The position numbers were made by a program, and so were the translations under genes. Below, piece after piece: positions 1-16,351 of a stretch of 64,000 nucleotides of DNA (within the stretch, counting starts at the first letter, position 1; every line of letters starts with the position of its first letter). This DNA is from Seohaeicola sp024304985. Lineage in GTDB: Bacteria > Pseudomonadota > Alphaproteobacteria > Rhodobacterales > Rhodobacteraceae. A model generated the notes under the pieces. That model had not been told where the DNA came from. It did no database searches and saw nothing but the letters and a program-made list of their open reading frames with translations. Where the stretch lies: contig NZ_JARAMP010000006.1 in NCBI RefSeq assembly GCF_028802875.1, forward strand, positions 62,001 to 126,000, in the 5' to 3' direction.

Positions 1-574
1 AGGCGATCAGCAGGCCCAGAGACGTGATGAAGGTCACCATCATCGAATGGGTCGCCCCCGATACGCGCCGCGTAACCAGATCACGCACCGTGACACAAGC
101 GACCGCGATCAGCGCATATACTGAGAAGATCGTGAATCCCTCGGTCCCGGGCCGCACGATCAGCAGCACACCGCACAGCCCCACAAGAATCGCGGTCATC
201 CGCCGCCACCCCAACGCCTCACCAAAAAACAGCGCGGCGGCCAGGGTGACCACCAGCGGCAGCGACTGCATGATCGCGCTCACATTCGCCAGCGGCATGT
301 TGTACAGCGCCGTCAGGAAAAAATAGGCCGACCCGATTTCGGCCACCGCCCGGATCACGATCAGCCTGCGATCCTGCGGCGGAATCCGCAGATGCAGCGC
401 CCCCACATACCACGCCATCGTGCCGATCGCCAAAGTTGTCAGGATGCTGCGTAGAAAGATCAGCTGAAACAACGGCATGTCACCCGCAAGGGTCTTCATG
501 AACGCGTCATTCATGGTAAAGGCCGCCATGCTGGCCATCATCAGCAGCGCGCCGCGCATATTGTCTGTCAGCAT
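1..574 (-). CDS. DMT-superfamily (EamA) transporter, N-terminal part
   Basis: The reading frame opens at an ATG at 574 and runs off the left edge of the window without a stop, giving about 191 residues. The translation starts MLTDNMRGALLMMASMAAFT and has at least six hydrophobic helices with short loops. A conserved segment (YFFLTALYNMPLANVSAIMQ) is typical of the first EamA domain of drug/metabolite exporters. Full-length relatives have about 290-310 residues and ten helices, so roughly the last third is missing here. The substrate cannot be told from sequence. It lies downstream of rpoC behind a strong terminator, so it is probably transcribed separately. Confidence 0.8.
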   Translation of the reverse strand, partial: MLTDNMRGALLMMASMAAFTMNDAFMKTLAGDMPLFQLIFLRSILTTLAIGTMAWYVGALHLRIPPQDRRLIVIRAVAEIGSAYFFLTALYNMPLANVSAIMQSLPLVVTLAAALFFGEALGWRRMTAILVGLCGVLLIVRPGTEGFTIFSVYALIAVACVTVRDLVTRRVSGATHSMMVTFITSLGLLIA

Positions 575-641
575 CGGTCTGCTCCGGAACCAGTCCGCCC
601 GACGTTATCCGCGCCCGCAGCCACCGCAAGGGCAAAGCATG

Positions 642-672
642 AAAAAACCCCCGCCGATCAGCGGGGGTTTTT
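642..672 (-). terminator. rpoC intrinsic terminator (bidirectional form)
   Basis: A 7-bp all-GC stem (CCCCCGC at 648-654, GCGGGGG at 661-667, loop CGATCA) is flanked by A6 on the left and T5 on the right. It therefore reads as a Rho-independent terminator on either strand. It sits just after the rpoC stop and ends the ribosomal protein/RNA polymerase transcription unit. Confidence 0.9.
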
Positions 673-696
673 CCGTCTCATCAAAAGCGCTCGATC

Positions 697-4938
<4,242 letters not shown>

Positions 4939-5011
4939 TTTCAAATCCTTGATTTGGGGCAGAGGCAAAGGGGAAAAAGGGGCGCGCGGGTCATGCCGCG
5001 CGCCGCCCTAT

Positions 5012-9157
<4,146 letters not shown>

Positions 9158-9297
9158 GGTCGATGTCACCTTTCGTTTCTCTTTGGTCACGCATGTCGTC
9201 GGGCCACGACAGCGCAACACTTTGAAACAGGACTGTTCTGATCCATTCGCGGCCCCTGTCCCACCAGAGGCCTCCCGATCCTTGAACCGCACCTTGG

Positions 9298-9321
9298 AAA
9301 AGGCTTGTCATCAAGCCCTTT
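9298..9321 (-). terminator. Terminator-like hairpin in the rplL-rpoB spacer
   Basis: On the minus strand GGCTTG-ATGA-CAAGCC is followed by TTTT (six-bp stem, positions 9317-9302). A short stem with a short U tract suits partial termination, as in the rplL-rpoB attenuator known from enterobacteria. This is inference from structure and position; strength is unknown. Confidence 0.55.
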
Positions 9322-9334
9322 CCGAGACGGGTTA

Positions 9335-9362
9335 GGCTGGGCCCGGAAAACCGGACCCAGCC
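9335..9362 (-). promoter_or_regulatory. Second hairpin in the rplL-rpoB spacer
   Basis: Twelve-bp inverted repeat (GGCTGGGCCCGG / CCGGACCCAGCC, one mismatch) around AAAA, with no T tract. It may be an RNA-processing site or part of the attenuator formed with the hairpin at 9298-9321. Confidence 0.5.
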
Positions 9363-9393
9363 ATAACAGATTGCCGGGTTTCCCCGGAACCGA

Positions 9394-9774
9394 TTACTTC
9401 AGCTCGACGGTGGCGCCAGCTGCTTCCAGCTTTGCCTTGATGTCGTCAGCTTCGGCTTTCGAGACTTGCTCTTTCACAGCCTTGCCGCCGGCATCGACCA
9501 GGTCCTTGGCTTCTTTCAGGCCCAGACCGGTGATGGCGCGCACTTCCTTGATCACGTTGATCTTGGATGCGCCTGCGTCTTTCAGGATGACGTCGAATTC
9601 GGTCTGCTCTTCAGCAGCTTCGGCAGCGCCACCAGCGGCGGGGCCAGCCATCATCACAGCGCCGCCAGCGGCGGGCTCGATGCCGTATTCATCCTTCAGG
9701 ATGGTTTTCAGTTCTTGTGCTTCGAGAAGCGTCAGACCAACGATCTCTTCTGCCAGTTTCTTCAGATCAGCCAT
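9394..9774 (-). CDS. rplL: 50S ribosomal protein L7/L12
   Basis: 126 residues with the N-terminal dimerisation helix (MADLKKLAEEIVGLTLLEAQ), an Ala/Gly-rich hinge around residues 36-55 (EPAAGGAVMMAGPAAGGAAE) and the factor-binding C-terminal domain (VIKEVRAITGLGLKEAKDLV). It forms the multimeric ribosomal stalk on L10 and recruits EF-Tu and EF-G. It lies 69 bp downstream of rplJ in the usual rplJ-rplL pair. Confidence 0.99.
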   Translation of the reverse strand: MADLKKLAEEIVGLTLLEAQELKTILKDEYGIEPAAGGAVMMAGPAAGGAAEAAEEQTEFDVILKDAGASKINVIKEVRAITGLGLKEAKDLVDAGGKAVKEQVSKAEADDIKAKLEAAGATVELK

Positions 9775-9843
9775 TTTACTGTTTCCGTTCGTTTAAGATG
9801 TGTTCCAACGTGCGGGGTGTTCCACACGCAAATCAAAGGTTGC

Positions 9844-10359
9844 TCACGCGGCCGCCTTGTCCTCGATCGTGGACAGGATGGACGCGATATTCGAAGCAGG
9901 CGCGCCAATCGCACCGGCGATGTTCGCAGCAGGTGCCGCAATGCAACCCACGATCGAAGCGATAAGCTCCTCACGCGACGGCATTTTCGACACAGCTTCG
10001 ACACCGGCCCGGTCCAGAGCCGTGCTGCCCATAGCCCCGCCAAGGATTTCGAACTTCTTGTTGTCCTTGGCAAAGTCCTCGGCCACCTTGGCTGCTGCCA
10101 CGGGGTCCTCGGAATAGGTCAGTACGGTCATGCCCGTCAGAAGATTGGCGATGCTTTCGCAAGGCTTCCCCTCAAGGGCGATCTTGGCGAGCTTGTTCTT
10201 GGCGACGCGGACAGACCCACCATTTTTGCGCATGCGCGCACGCAGGTCCTGCATCTCGGCAACCGTGAGACCTGCGTAATGGGCAACGACCACAACGCCA
10301 GAGCTTTCAAAGATCTGGCCGAGTTCCTCGACCACTTTCTCTTTTTGTGCTCTATCCAC
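9844..10359 (-). CDS. rplJ: 50S ribosomal protein L10
   Basis: 171 residues in the usual L10 size range. I place the start at the GTG at 10359 (VDRAQKEKVVEELGQ) because TTTGGAG lies seven bases upstream and because L10 proteins begin at this residue. An ATG 18 codons earlier would add an unrelated Pro-rich stretch. L10 anchors L7/L12 dimers to 23S rRNA, and with L12 it represses its own operon by binding the leader. The upstream region carries an L10-leader-like structure. Confidence 0.97.
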   Translation of the reverse strand: MDRAQKEKVVEELGQIFESSGVVVVAHYAGLTVAEMQDLRARMRKNGGSVRVAKNKLAKIALEGKPCESIANLLTGMTVLTYSEDPVAAAKVAEDFAKDNKKFEILGGAMGSTALDRAGVEAVSKMPSREELIASIVGCIAAPAANIAGAIGAPASNIASILSTIEDKAAA

Positions 10360-10489
10360 AGTTTCACTCCAAATTTGGGAGGGAAGACCCTCCGGCTCGT
10401 CTACGCCGGACAAAAGGTGCCCGGCATTCGGGTCCTTACGGGTCTGGCCAAGCTAGCCTCGGGAGCGCAGTCGAACGCCCGAAGAAATC

Positions 10490-10600
10490 TGGTCTTATCC
10501 CGTCTCAGGCAGGATTTATGGCTAGGCCACCCACCTTCTCGGACGAATCGGAAGGCCGCCACGACAGGGTCGGGCGACCTAACGAGGGGTTGTCTAGTCT
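10490..10600 (-). promoter_or_regulatory. Candidate L10 leader (r-protein autoregulatory RNA)
   Basis: The 302 bp between the licD-like gene and rplJ hold no gene. On the minus strand they contain GGTGGG ... GGCCTAGCC ... AAATCCTGCCTGAGACGGG. CCTGCC can pair with GGTGGG around a small GGC-CTA-GCC hairpin. A conserved CCTGCC(T)GAG block closing a helix is what I recall of the bacterial L10-leader family. An Rfam covariance-model search (L10_leader) would decide. I see no convincing promoter between 10600 and 10661. Confidence 0.6.
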
Positions 10601-10661
10601 CTTGTGCAAGAAATGTGAAGCCCCCGTTCGCACTTTCACGCAAACGCGACAATTCACACCG

Positions 10662-11603
10662 TCACAAGCCATCAACACCAGCCAGAAACACCTTGAACTT
10701 GCGGCGCGCGGCGTTCCACGGAAACTTGAAATATGGATCGGGTGACTGCCAACCGCTTCCGTAGTTATTGGCCAGCATCCTTGCCGGATCTGCCGGAATC
10801 ATATGCCCGGAATGCGCGCAGGGCGTCAGCGGCAGAACATCCTGCCGCGTCAGATCGCCATAGGAATGCGGATAGACAAAAAATGCATCCCCCTCGAACC
10901 ATGCCGGGAACAAGTCGAATGCAACGCCATCCGCACCCGTCAGTTTGAGGATGGCATTGCTGTCCATCTGCTCCTCGTCCAGATGCCCCTCCTCTTTCAA
11001 GAACGCGCGAAGTTCGGTCCATTCCTGAACCGCCGCCTCTGCTGACTCTGCTCGCAGAATGATCGCAAGATCAATGTCGTCATCATGATCGATCAATCGA
11101 CCATCCCGCACCACGCCCAGCAACGTGCCCGAGTTGAGAAAGACCTGATAGCCCTGCCGCGTCAGAAAACCGATATGTTCGCTGACGCGGTTCCAGATCG
11201 GGTTGTGGTCCATTTCGCCAAAATTCTTTTGATTGTAACCGTGGTTGGACAACCGATCATCTTTCAGGGCGGTTTTGAGCAGCCTTTCAAAAGCGTTGAA
11301 GAGGTGCAAGGCATTGCTGCTCTCCCGATAGCTGCGCAGCAGCTTCATTGTGCGAACGACAATAGCCGGGCGAATGCGGCCCGCGACGCAGGTCGCGATC
11401 CGCGCCTCCAGCCATTCGCCGCGCATCCGCGCACTGGTCAGTTGCTTGAGTTCCGCGAAATAGCGGAAGGCATCAAACCCCTTCTCCTCAAACAGCAGGG
11501 CATACAGCGCAATCGCTCTTATCTCGCAGATGCGTCGCTCTTGATCTGAAAGGTCATCGCGGAACGTCCGTTCCAATACCGGAACGACAACAGGTTGCTG
11601 CAT
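10662..11603 (-). CDS. LicD-family nucleotidyltransferase-like protein
   Basis: About 313 residues from the ATG at 11603. The diagnostic motif is NSGTLLGVVRDGRLIDHDDD (residues 158-176), followed by IDLA. This is the nucleotidyltransferase-fold signature of LicD/fukutin-type enzymes, which transfer phosphocholine or a similar group to surface glycans. A C-terminal DLFP ... YGSGW segment also fits that family. Known LicD function in lipopolysaccharide decoration is established; the substrate here is unknown. The gene sits between the rplKA terminator and the rplJ leader, an unusual place. Its base composition looks more AT-rich than its neighbours, suggesting acquisition. The start is uncertain: an upstream in-frame ATG at 11696 overlaps the terminator. 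Confidence 0.75.
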   Translation of the reverse strand: MQQPVVVPVLERTFRDDLSDQERRICEIRAIALYALLFEEKGFDAFRYFAELKQLTSARMRGEWLEARIATCVAGRIRPAIVVRTMKLLRSYRESSNALHLFNAFERLLKTALKDDRLSNHGYNQKNFGEMDHNPIWNRVSEHIGFLTRQGYQVFLNSGTLLGVVRDGRLIDHDDDIDLAIILRAESAEAAVQEWTELRAFLKEEGHLDEEQMDSNAILKLTGADGVAFDLFPAWFEGDAFFVYPHSYGDLTRQDVLPLTPCAHSGHMIPADPARMLANNYGSGWQSPDPYFKFPWNAARRKFKVFLAGVDGL

Positions 11604-11700
11604 GCGCCACTCTCGAAAAATAAACACCGGAAATGTTCTGTGCTGCAAAAGCATAGGAGAATGACGGCAAGGGGAAAACAGGTTTCTTGCGGTCACAATG

Positions 11701-11727
11701 AAAAACGCCGGCCCAAGGGCCGGCGTT
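11701..11727 (-). terminator. rplKA intrinsic terminator
   Basis: An 11-bp stem (AACGCCGGCCC at 11704-11714, GGGCCGGCGTT at 11717-11727, two-base AA loop) with five U in the minus-strand RNA. It separates the L11-L1 transcript from the licD-like gene. Confidence 0.9.
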
Positions 11728-11753
11728 CCACCTGGTCGCTTTGCAGCGTCAGA

Positions 11754-12452
11754 TCACTCTGCGTTGGCCGAAGCCAGATCAACAGACACGCCCGGGCCCA
11801 TCGTCGACGACAACGAGACCTTGCGCAGATAGGCACCCTTGGCACCCGCAGGCTTGGCACGGGACACGGCACCGACGAAGGCGCGGATGTTCTCGACCAG
11901 CTTGGCCTCGTCAAAGGACACTTTGCCGACGCCTGCATGCACAACACCGGCCTTCTCGACCTTGAACTGCACTTCACCGCCCTTGGCAGCTTGCACGGCG
12001 GTGGCGACATCCATCGTCACAGTGCCGACTTTGGGGTTCGGCATCAGGTTGCGCGGACCCAGCACCTTGCCCAGACGACCGACGACCGGCATCATGTCGG
12101 GGGTAGCGATGCAGCGATCGAACTCGATCTTGCCGGACAGAATGGTTTCCATCAGATCCTCGGCGCCAACGATATCGGCACCGGCTGCAGTGGCTTCATC
12201 AGCCTTGGCACCGCGGGCGAAGACAGCGACGCGCACGTCCTTGCCGGTGCCGTTGGGCAGGCCGACAACACCACGGACCATCTGATCCGCGTGACGCGGG
12301 TCAACGCCAAGGTTCATCGCGATTTCGACGGTTTCGTCGAACTTGGCCGAGGCATTCGCCTTGATCAGCGCGACGGCTTCTTCAACGCTCAGGTTTTCCT
12401 TGCCGGCAACGGCTTCGCGAGCGGCGCGGGTACGTTTTCCAAACTTCGCCAT
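11754..12452 (-). CDS. rplA: 50S ribosomal protein L1
   Basis: 232 residues starting MAKFGKRTRAAREAVAGKEN, the full family length, with the conserved segment KVGTVTMDVATAVQAAKGGE. L1 forms the mobile stalk at the E site and in many bacteria represses its own L11-L1 operon by binding the mRNA leader. It begins one base after the rplK stop codon, so translation is probably coupled. Confidence 0.99.
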   Translation of the reverse strand: MAKFGKRTRAAREAVAGKENLSVEEAVALIKANASAKFDETVEIAMNLGVDPRHADQMVRGVVGLPNGTGKDVRVAVFARGAKADEATAAGADIVGAEDLMETILSGKIEFDRCIATPDMMPVVGRLGKVLGPRNLMPNPKVGTVTMDVATAVQAAKGGEVQFKVEKAGVVHAGVGKVSFDEAKLVENIRAFVGAVSRAKPAGAKGAYLRKVSLSSTMGPGVSVDLASANAE

Positions 12453-12453
12453 C

Positions 12454-12879
12454 TTACTTCACCTCAATGCCCATAGAGCGGGCGGAGCCCAGGATGATCT
12501 GCATTGCGCCTTCGATGTCGTTGGCGTTCAGATCGACCATCTTCGCTTCGGCGATCTCTTTCACCTGTGCGACGGTCACGCTGCCTGCGGTGGCGCGGCC
12601 GGGAGTCTTGGACCCGGACTGCAGCTTGGCGGCTTTCTTCAGGTAATAAGACGCGGGCGGCGTCTTGATGTCCATGGTGAAGGACTTGTCCTGATAATAG
12701 GAAATCACGACCGGAGTCGGCGCGCCGGGCTCCATATCTGCGGTCTTGGCGTTGAACGCCTTGCAGAATTCCATGATATTGATGCCGCGCTGACCCAGAG
12801 CCGGGCCGACGGGCGGGGAGGGGTTGGCTTGCCCGGCTTTCACCTGAAGCTTGAGCTTGCCGATCAGTTTCTTGGCCAT
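12454..12879 (-). CDS. rplK: 50S ribosomal protein L11
   Basis: 141 residues. The start at 12879 (MAKKLIGKLKLQVKAGQANP) is supported by AGGAGAGG shortly upstream; an ATG seven codons earlier falls before that site. The Pro-rich block ANPSPPVGPALGQRGINIME binds the GTPase-associated region of 23S rRNA and is the thiostrepton/RelA-linked site. It is first of the rplK-rplA pair. Confidence 0.99.
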   Translation of the reverse strand: MAKKLIGKLKLQVKAGQANPSPPVGPALGQRGINIMEFCKAFNAKTADMEPGAPTPVVISYYQDKSFTMDIKTPPASYYLKKAAKLQSGSKTPGRATAGSVTVAQVKEIAEAKMVDLNANDIEGAMQIILGSARSMGIEVK

Positions 12880-12905
12880 ATGGCCTCTCCTTTTGTCCAA
12901 CGCCG

Positions 12906-12962
12906 GGCTGACGCGTCAGCCGGCACTTCGTGGCGTGGTCCGGTCTGGCGGTCGCGACCGCC
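12906..12962 (-). promoter_or_regulatory. Twin CGCG-loop palindromes in the rplKA leader
   Basis: Two perfect 16-bp palindromes, GGCGGTCGCGACCGCC (12947-12962) and GGCTGACGCGTCAGCC (12906-12921), lie 25 bp apart in the nusG-rplK spacer. As RNA each forms a six-bp stem with a CGCG loop. Position and symmetry suggest an L1 autoregulatory leader or protein-binding operators. Neither has a U tract. Confidence 0.5.
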
Positions 12963-12983
12963 GCGCCTCCCACGTGTGCACAC

Positions 12984-13517
12984 TCAGATCTGCTTGGAGA
13001 CCTGCGTGAATTCCAGTTCGACCGGGGTTTCCCGGCCAAAGATCGAAACAGCCACCTTCAGGCGCTGGTTCGCTTCGTCGATTTCCTCGATCATGCCATC
13101 GAAATCCTCGAAGGGACCGTCGTTGACCTTGACCTTCTCGCCGATCTCGAAGTGGATCAGGGTGCGCGGGCTTTCCTCGCCCTCCTGCACCCGGCCCAGG
13201 ATCGCCTGCACCTCGGCATCGCGCATCGGCATCGGGCGGCCCTGCGGACCCAGAAACCCGGTGACGCGGTTGATCGAGTTGATCAGGTGATAGCCCTTGT
13301 CGGACATCTCCATCCGGACCAGCACGTAACCCGGCATGAAGCGACGCTCGGTCGTCACCTTCTTGCCGCGACGCACTTCGATCACTTCTTCCGTGGGGAC
13401 CAGAACCTCTTCGATCTGATCCTCAAGACCGTTCTCGATGACGGCTGTTCTGATCTGTTCGGCGATCTTCTTCTCGAAGTTCGACAGAACACTCACCGAA
13501 TACCACCGCTTCGCCAT
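12984..13517 (-). CDS. nusG: Transcription termination/antitermination factor NusG
   Basis: 177 residues from the ATG at 13517 (MAKRWYSVSVLSNFEKKIAE). The N-terminal RNA-polymerase-binding NGN domain contains FMPGYVLVRMEM. The C-terminal KOW domain has FEIGEKVKVNDGPFEDFDGM. NusG promotes processive elongation and links RNA polymerase to Rho or ribosomal protein S10. The possible upstream start at 13628 would place the coding region inside a hairpin that looks like a secE terminator, so I reject it. Confidence 0.98.
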   Translation of the reverse strand: MAKRWYSVSVLSNFEKKIAEQIRTAVIENGLEDQIEEVLVPTEEVIEVRRGKKVTTERRFMPGYVLVRMEMSDKGYHLINSINRVTGFLGPQGRPMPMRDAEVQAILGRVQEGEESPRTLIHFEIGEKVKVNDGPFEDFDGMIEEIDEANQRLKVAVSIFGRETPVELEFTQVSKQI

Positions 13518-13590
13518 CGCTGTTCCAGTCCTCAACTTCCGGCATCTGCCGGCATTTTCCTTATAGTCCAAAGGCTTGATCGCCCCGGCC

Positions 13591-13631
13591 CGAAAACAAA
13601 AATAGGCGTGCAACTCGAATCGCCGCACGCC
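13591..13631 (-). terminator. Terminator-like hairpin between secE and nusG
   Basis: On the minus strand GGCGTGC (13631-13625) pairs with GCACGCC (13611-13605). It is followed by TATTTTTGTTTT. The stem is short but GC-rich and the T tract is long, so it should terminate at least part of the secE transcript before nusG. Confidence 0.65.
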
Positions 13632-13709
13632 ATTTCCGGATCAGGTCTGCCCTCTACAAAGGAAACTGTCCGGATTCAAGGGCAAGCGGCGTTTTTGATC
13701 CGTATTGGA

Positions 13710-13907
13710 TCAGCCGAACATCCCCAGAACGCTGCGCAGACCGAACTGGATCGTCAGGTCCACCAGCGAAAAGAAAAGCGCCGTCAGGGCCGCCAGAATG
13801 AAAACCATCACGGTCGTCAGCAAAACCTCGCGGCGGGTCGGCCAGACCACTTTGGAAACTTCCGAGCGGACCTGCTGAATATACTGGATCGGGTTGGTGC
13901 GTGCCAT
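13710..13907 (-). CDS. secE: Preprotein translocase subunit SecE
   Basis: 65 residues, the short one-helix form usual outside enterobacteria. A cytoplasmic amphipathic segment (YIQQVRSEVSKVVWPTRREV) precedes a single transmembrane helix (LLTTVMVFILAALTALFFSL). The VxWPxRxE motif is the SecE signature that holds the SecY halves together. It lies about 97 bp after tRNA-Trp, giving the common tRNA-Trp/secE/nusG order. Confidence 0.98.
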   Translation of the reverse strand: MARTNPIQYIQQVRSEVSKVVWPTRREVLLTTVMVFILAALTALFFSLVDLTIQFGLRSVLGMFG

Positions 13908-14004
13908 GGATGCATCTTTTCTGTCAGGATCAGCGGATCACATACGCGGGTCGCCTGACGAATTCAAGGCCCGGCGCGGGTCGGATCGTCGCTGGAAAGG
14001 AAGA

Positions 14005-14080
14005 TGGCAGGGGCAGCAGGGTTCGAACCCGCGACCTACGGTTTTGGAGACCGTCGCTCTACCAGCTGAGCTATACCCCT
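14005..14080 (-). tRNA. tRNA-Trp (anticodon CCA)
   Basis: A 76-base cloverleaf on the minus strand. The acceptor arms AGGGGTA and TGCCCCT pair (A and T closing), the D-arm is GCTCAGCTGGTAGAGC, and the anticodon loop is CTCCAAA, giving CCA. The T-arm is GCGGGTTCGAACCCTGC. The discriminator is G and the 3' CCA is encoded (14007-14005). Confidence 0.97.
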
Positions 14081-14093
14081 AAGGCCGGTGCAT

Positions 14094-14122
14094 CCGATAC
14101 GATGCACAGCCCCCAAGATCAA
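14094..14122 (-). promoter_or_regulatory. Candidate promoter for tRNA-Trp/secE
   Basis: On the minus strand TTGATC (-35) is separated by 17 bp from TATCGG (-10), placing a start about seven bases before the mature tRNA 5' end. It lies downstream of the tuf terminator. The -10 box is weak, so this is a plausible call only. Confidence 0.45.
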
Positions 14123-14154
14123 GGGTGATTTTGCCCTGCCCCACCCGGAAATGC

Positions 14155-14182
14155 AAAACGCGCGAGGGTTGCCCCCCGCGCG
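14155..14182 (-). terminator. tuf terminator
   Basis: GC-rich inverted repeat (ACGCGCGAGGG / CCCCGCGCGT) after the tuf stop, followed on the minus strand by TTTT. It separates tuf from tRNA-Trp. Confidence 0.75.
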
Positions 14183-14207
14183 TCACATGCAACGATCCTA
14201 AGATCTA

Positions 14208-15383
<1,176 letters not shown>

Positions 15384-15451
15384 CCTGCGCAGCGCCTTCT
15401 GGTTCGGGGGTCGCCCAGTGCTCGGACAAACCCGTTTCTGTCTCCGCGCGC

Positions 15452-15480
15452 CGTTTATTGACTTGGACGGGGAAAATCAA
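15452..15480 (-). promoter_or_regulatory. Candidate tuf promoter
   Basis: On the minus strand TTGATT (-35), a 17-bp spacer and TAAACG (-10) lie about 70 bp before the tuf start. The spacing is ideal but the -10 match is modest. Confidence 0.4.
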
Positions 15481-15509
15481 GCGTCTCTTGGAAAGGGCGC
15501 AGCCCCGGA

Positions 15510-16232
15510 TCAGGTCTCGGGGAAAGGCGCGACTTCAGGCTCCACAAGGATAGCGCCTGCGGGCGGGGCAATCCTGACAGAAGACGTCTCGGGCGATGCG
15601 GCATTTGCGGTGCCACGGGTTTCCGGCGTGGCGCTCGTAGCCTCTGCCGCATCATCATCCTCGGCGTCGGACAAGGTGACCTGCGGACCGGGGGCCTCGC
15701 CGAACCATCCCTCAGACGCACGGCGCCGCACCATGAAATTCTCGATCTGTTTTGCGGCATTGCGGCTGAGGTTGCGCATCTGCACCTCTTTCGATTGGGT
15801 CAGACCCGAGCCGAGGATCGTGTTGCCCGAAATCGTCTCCATGATCGTGATCTGCTCAGGCGGCGTGTTCAGCTTGCCCCCCGCCGCATCATCCCAAACC
15901 GTCACCAGCAGGATCAGCACCGAATTGGGCGACGCGACGATCGGGATGCCCGGCTGCGCCAAGACGTAACCTTCGACGCTGACTCCAAGATGATAAAGCT
16001 TGTCGCCCTCATACCGCCCGAACCGCTCGTCAATGGCCCCCGTCAGCGCCTCTTTCCACTCTTCCTCTGACGCTTCGCGCGACACAGGCCCGCGGGTCAT
16101 CTTGGACGCGACCACGACATTATGCCCCAGCCGGAAATCGCCCAGATCGGCCGGCGCCTCGTCAAGGTCATTGGGATTGGTGCAGGCAGCCAGAAGAACG
16201 ACCGAAGCCAGCAGGGCGATGAGACGATGCAT
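15510..16232 (-). CDS. Putative lipoprotein of unknown function
   Basis: 240 residues. The N-terminus MHRLIALLASVVLLAAC carries a lipobox (LLAAC, residues 13-17), so Cys17 is the likely lipidation site. The body has a compact region (YHLGVSVEGYVLAQPGIPIV, then SPNSVLILLVTVWDDAAGGK). The last 60 residues are Pro/Ala/Glu-rich and probably disordered. I recognise no enzymatic motif; relatives seem confined to Rhodobacterales (inference from memory). The gene lies between parC and tuf on the same strand and probably has its own transcript. Confidence 0.75.
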   Translation of the reverse strand: MHRLIALLASVVLLAACTNPNDLDEAPADLGDFRLGHNVVVASKMTRGPVSREASEEEWKEALTGAIDERFGRYEGDKLYHLGVSVEGYVLAQPGIPIVASPNSVLILLVTVWDDAAGGKLNTPPEQITIMETISGNTILGSGLTQSKEVQMRNLSRNAAKQIENFMVRRRASEGWFGEAPGPQVTLSDAEDDDAAEATSATPETRGTANAASPETSSVRIAPPAGAILVEPEVAPFPET

Positions 16233-16351
16233 GCGAATGTCCTTCGAACCTTTGCCTTGGGCATAGCGCAGGGCACCGCCCGGTGCAACGCGACTGTCGT
16301 CACTTCTGTCCCCGGCGTGGCCCCTTTGCCAGCGCCGGGTCGGTCAAACCA

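Noticed and set aside
14005..14182. tRNA-Trp as an integration site for a mobile element
   Set aside because: The tRNA is followed directly by secE-nusG, with no integrase or repeated tRNA 3' end nearby.
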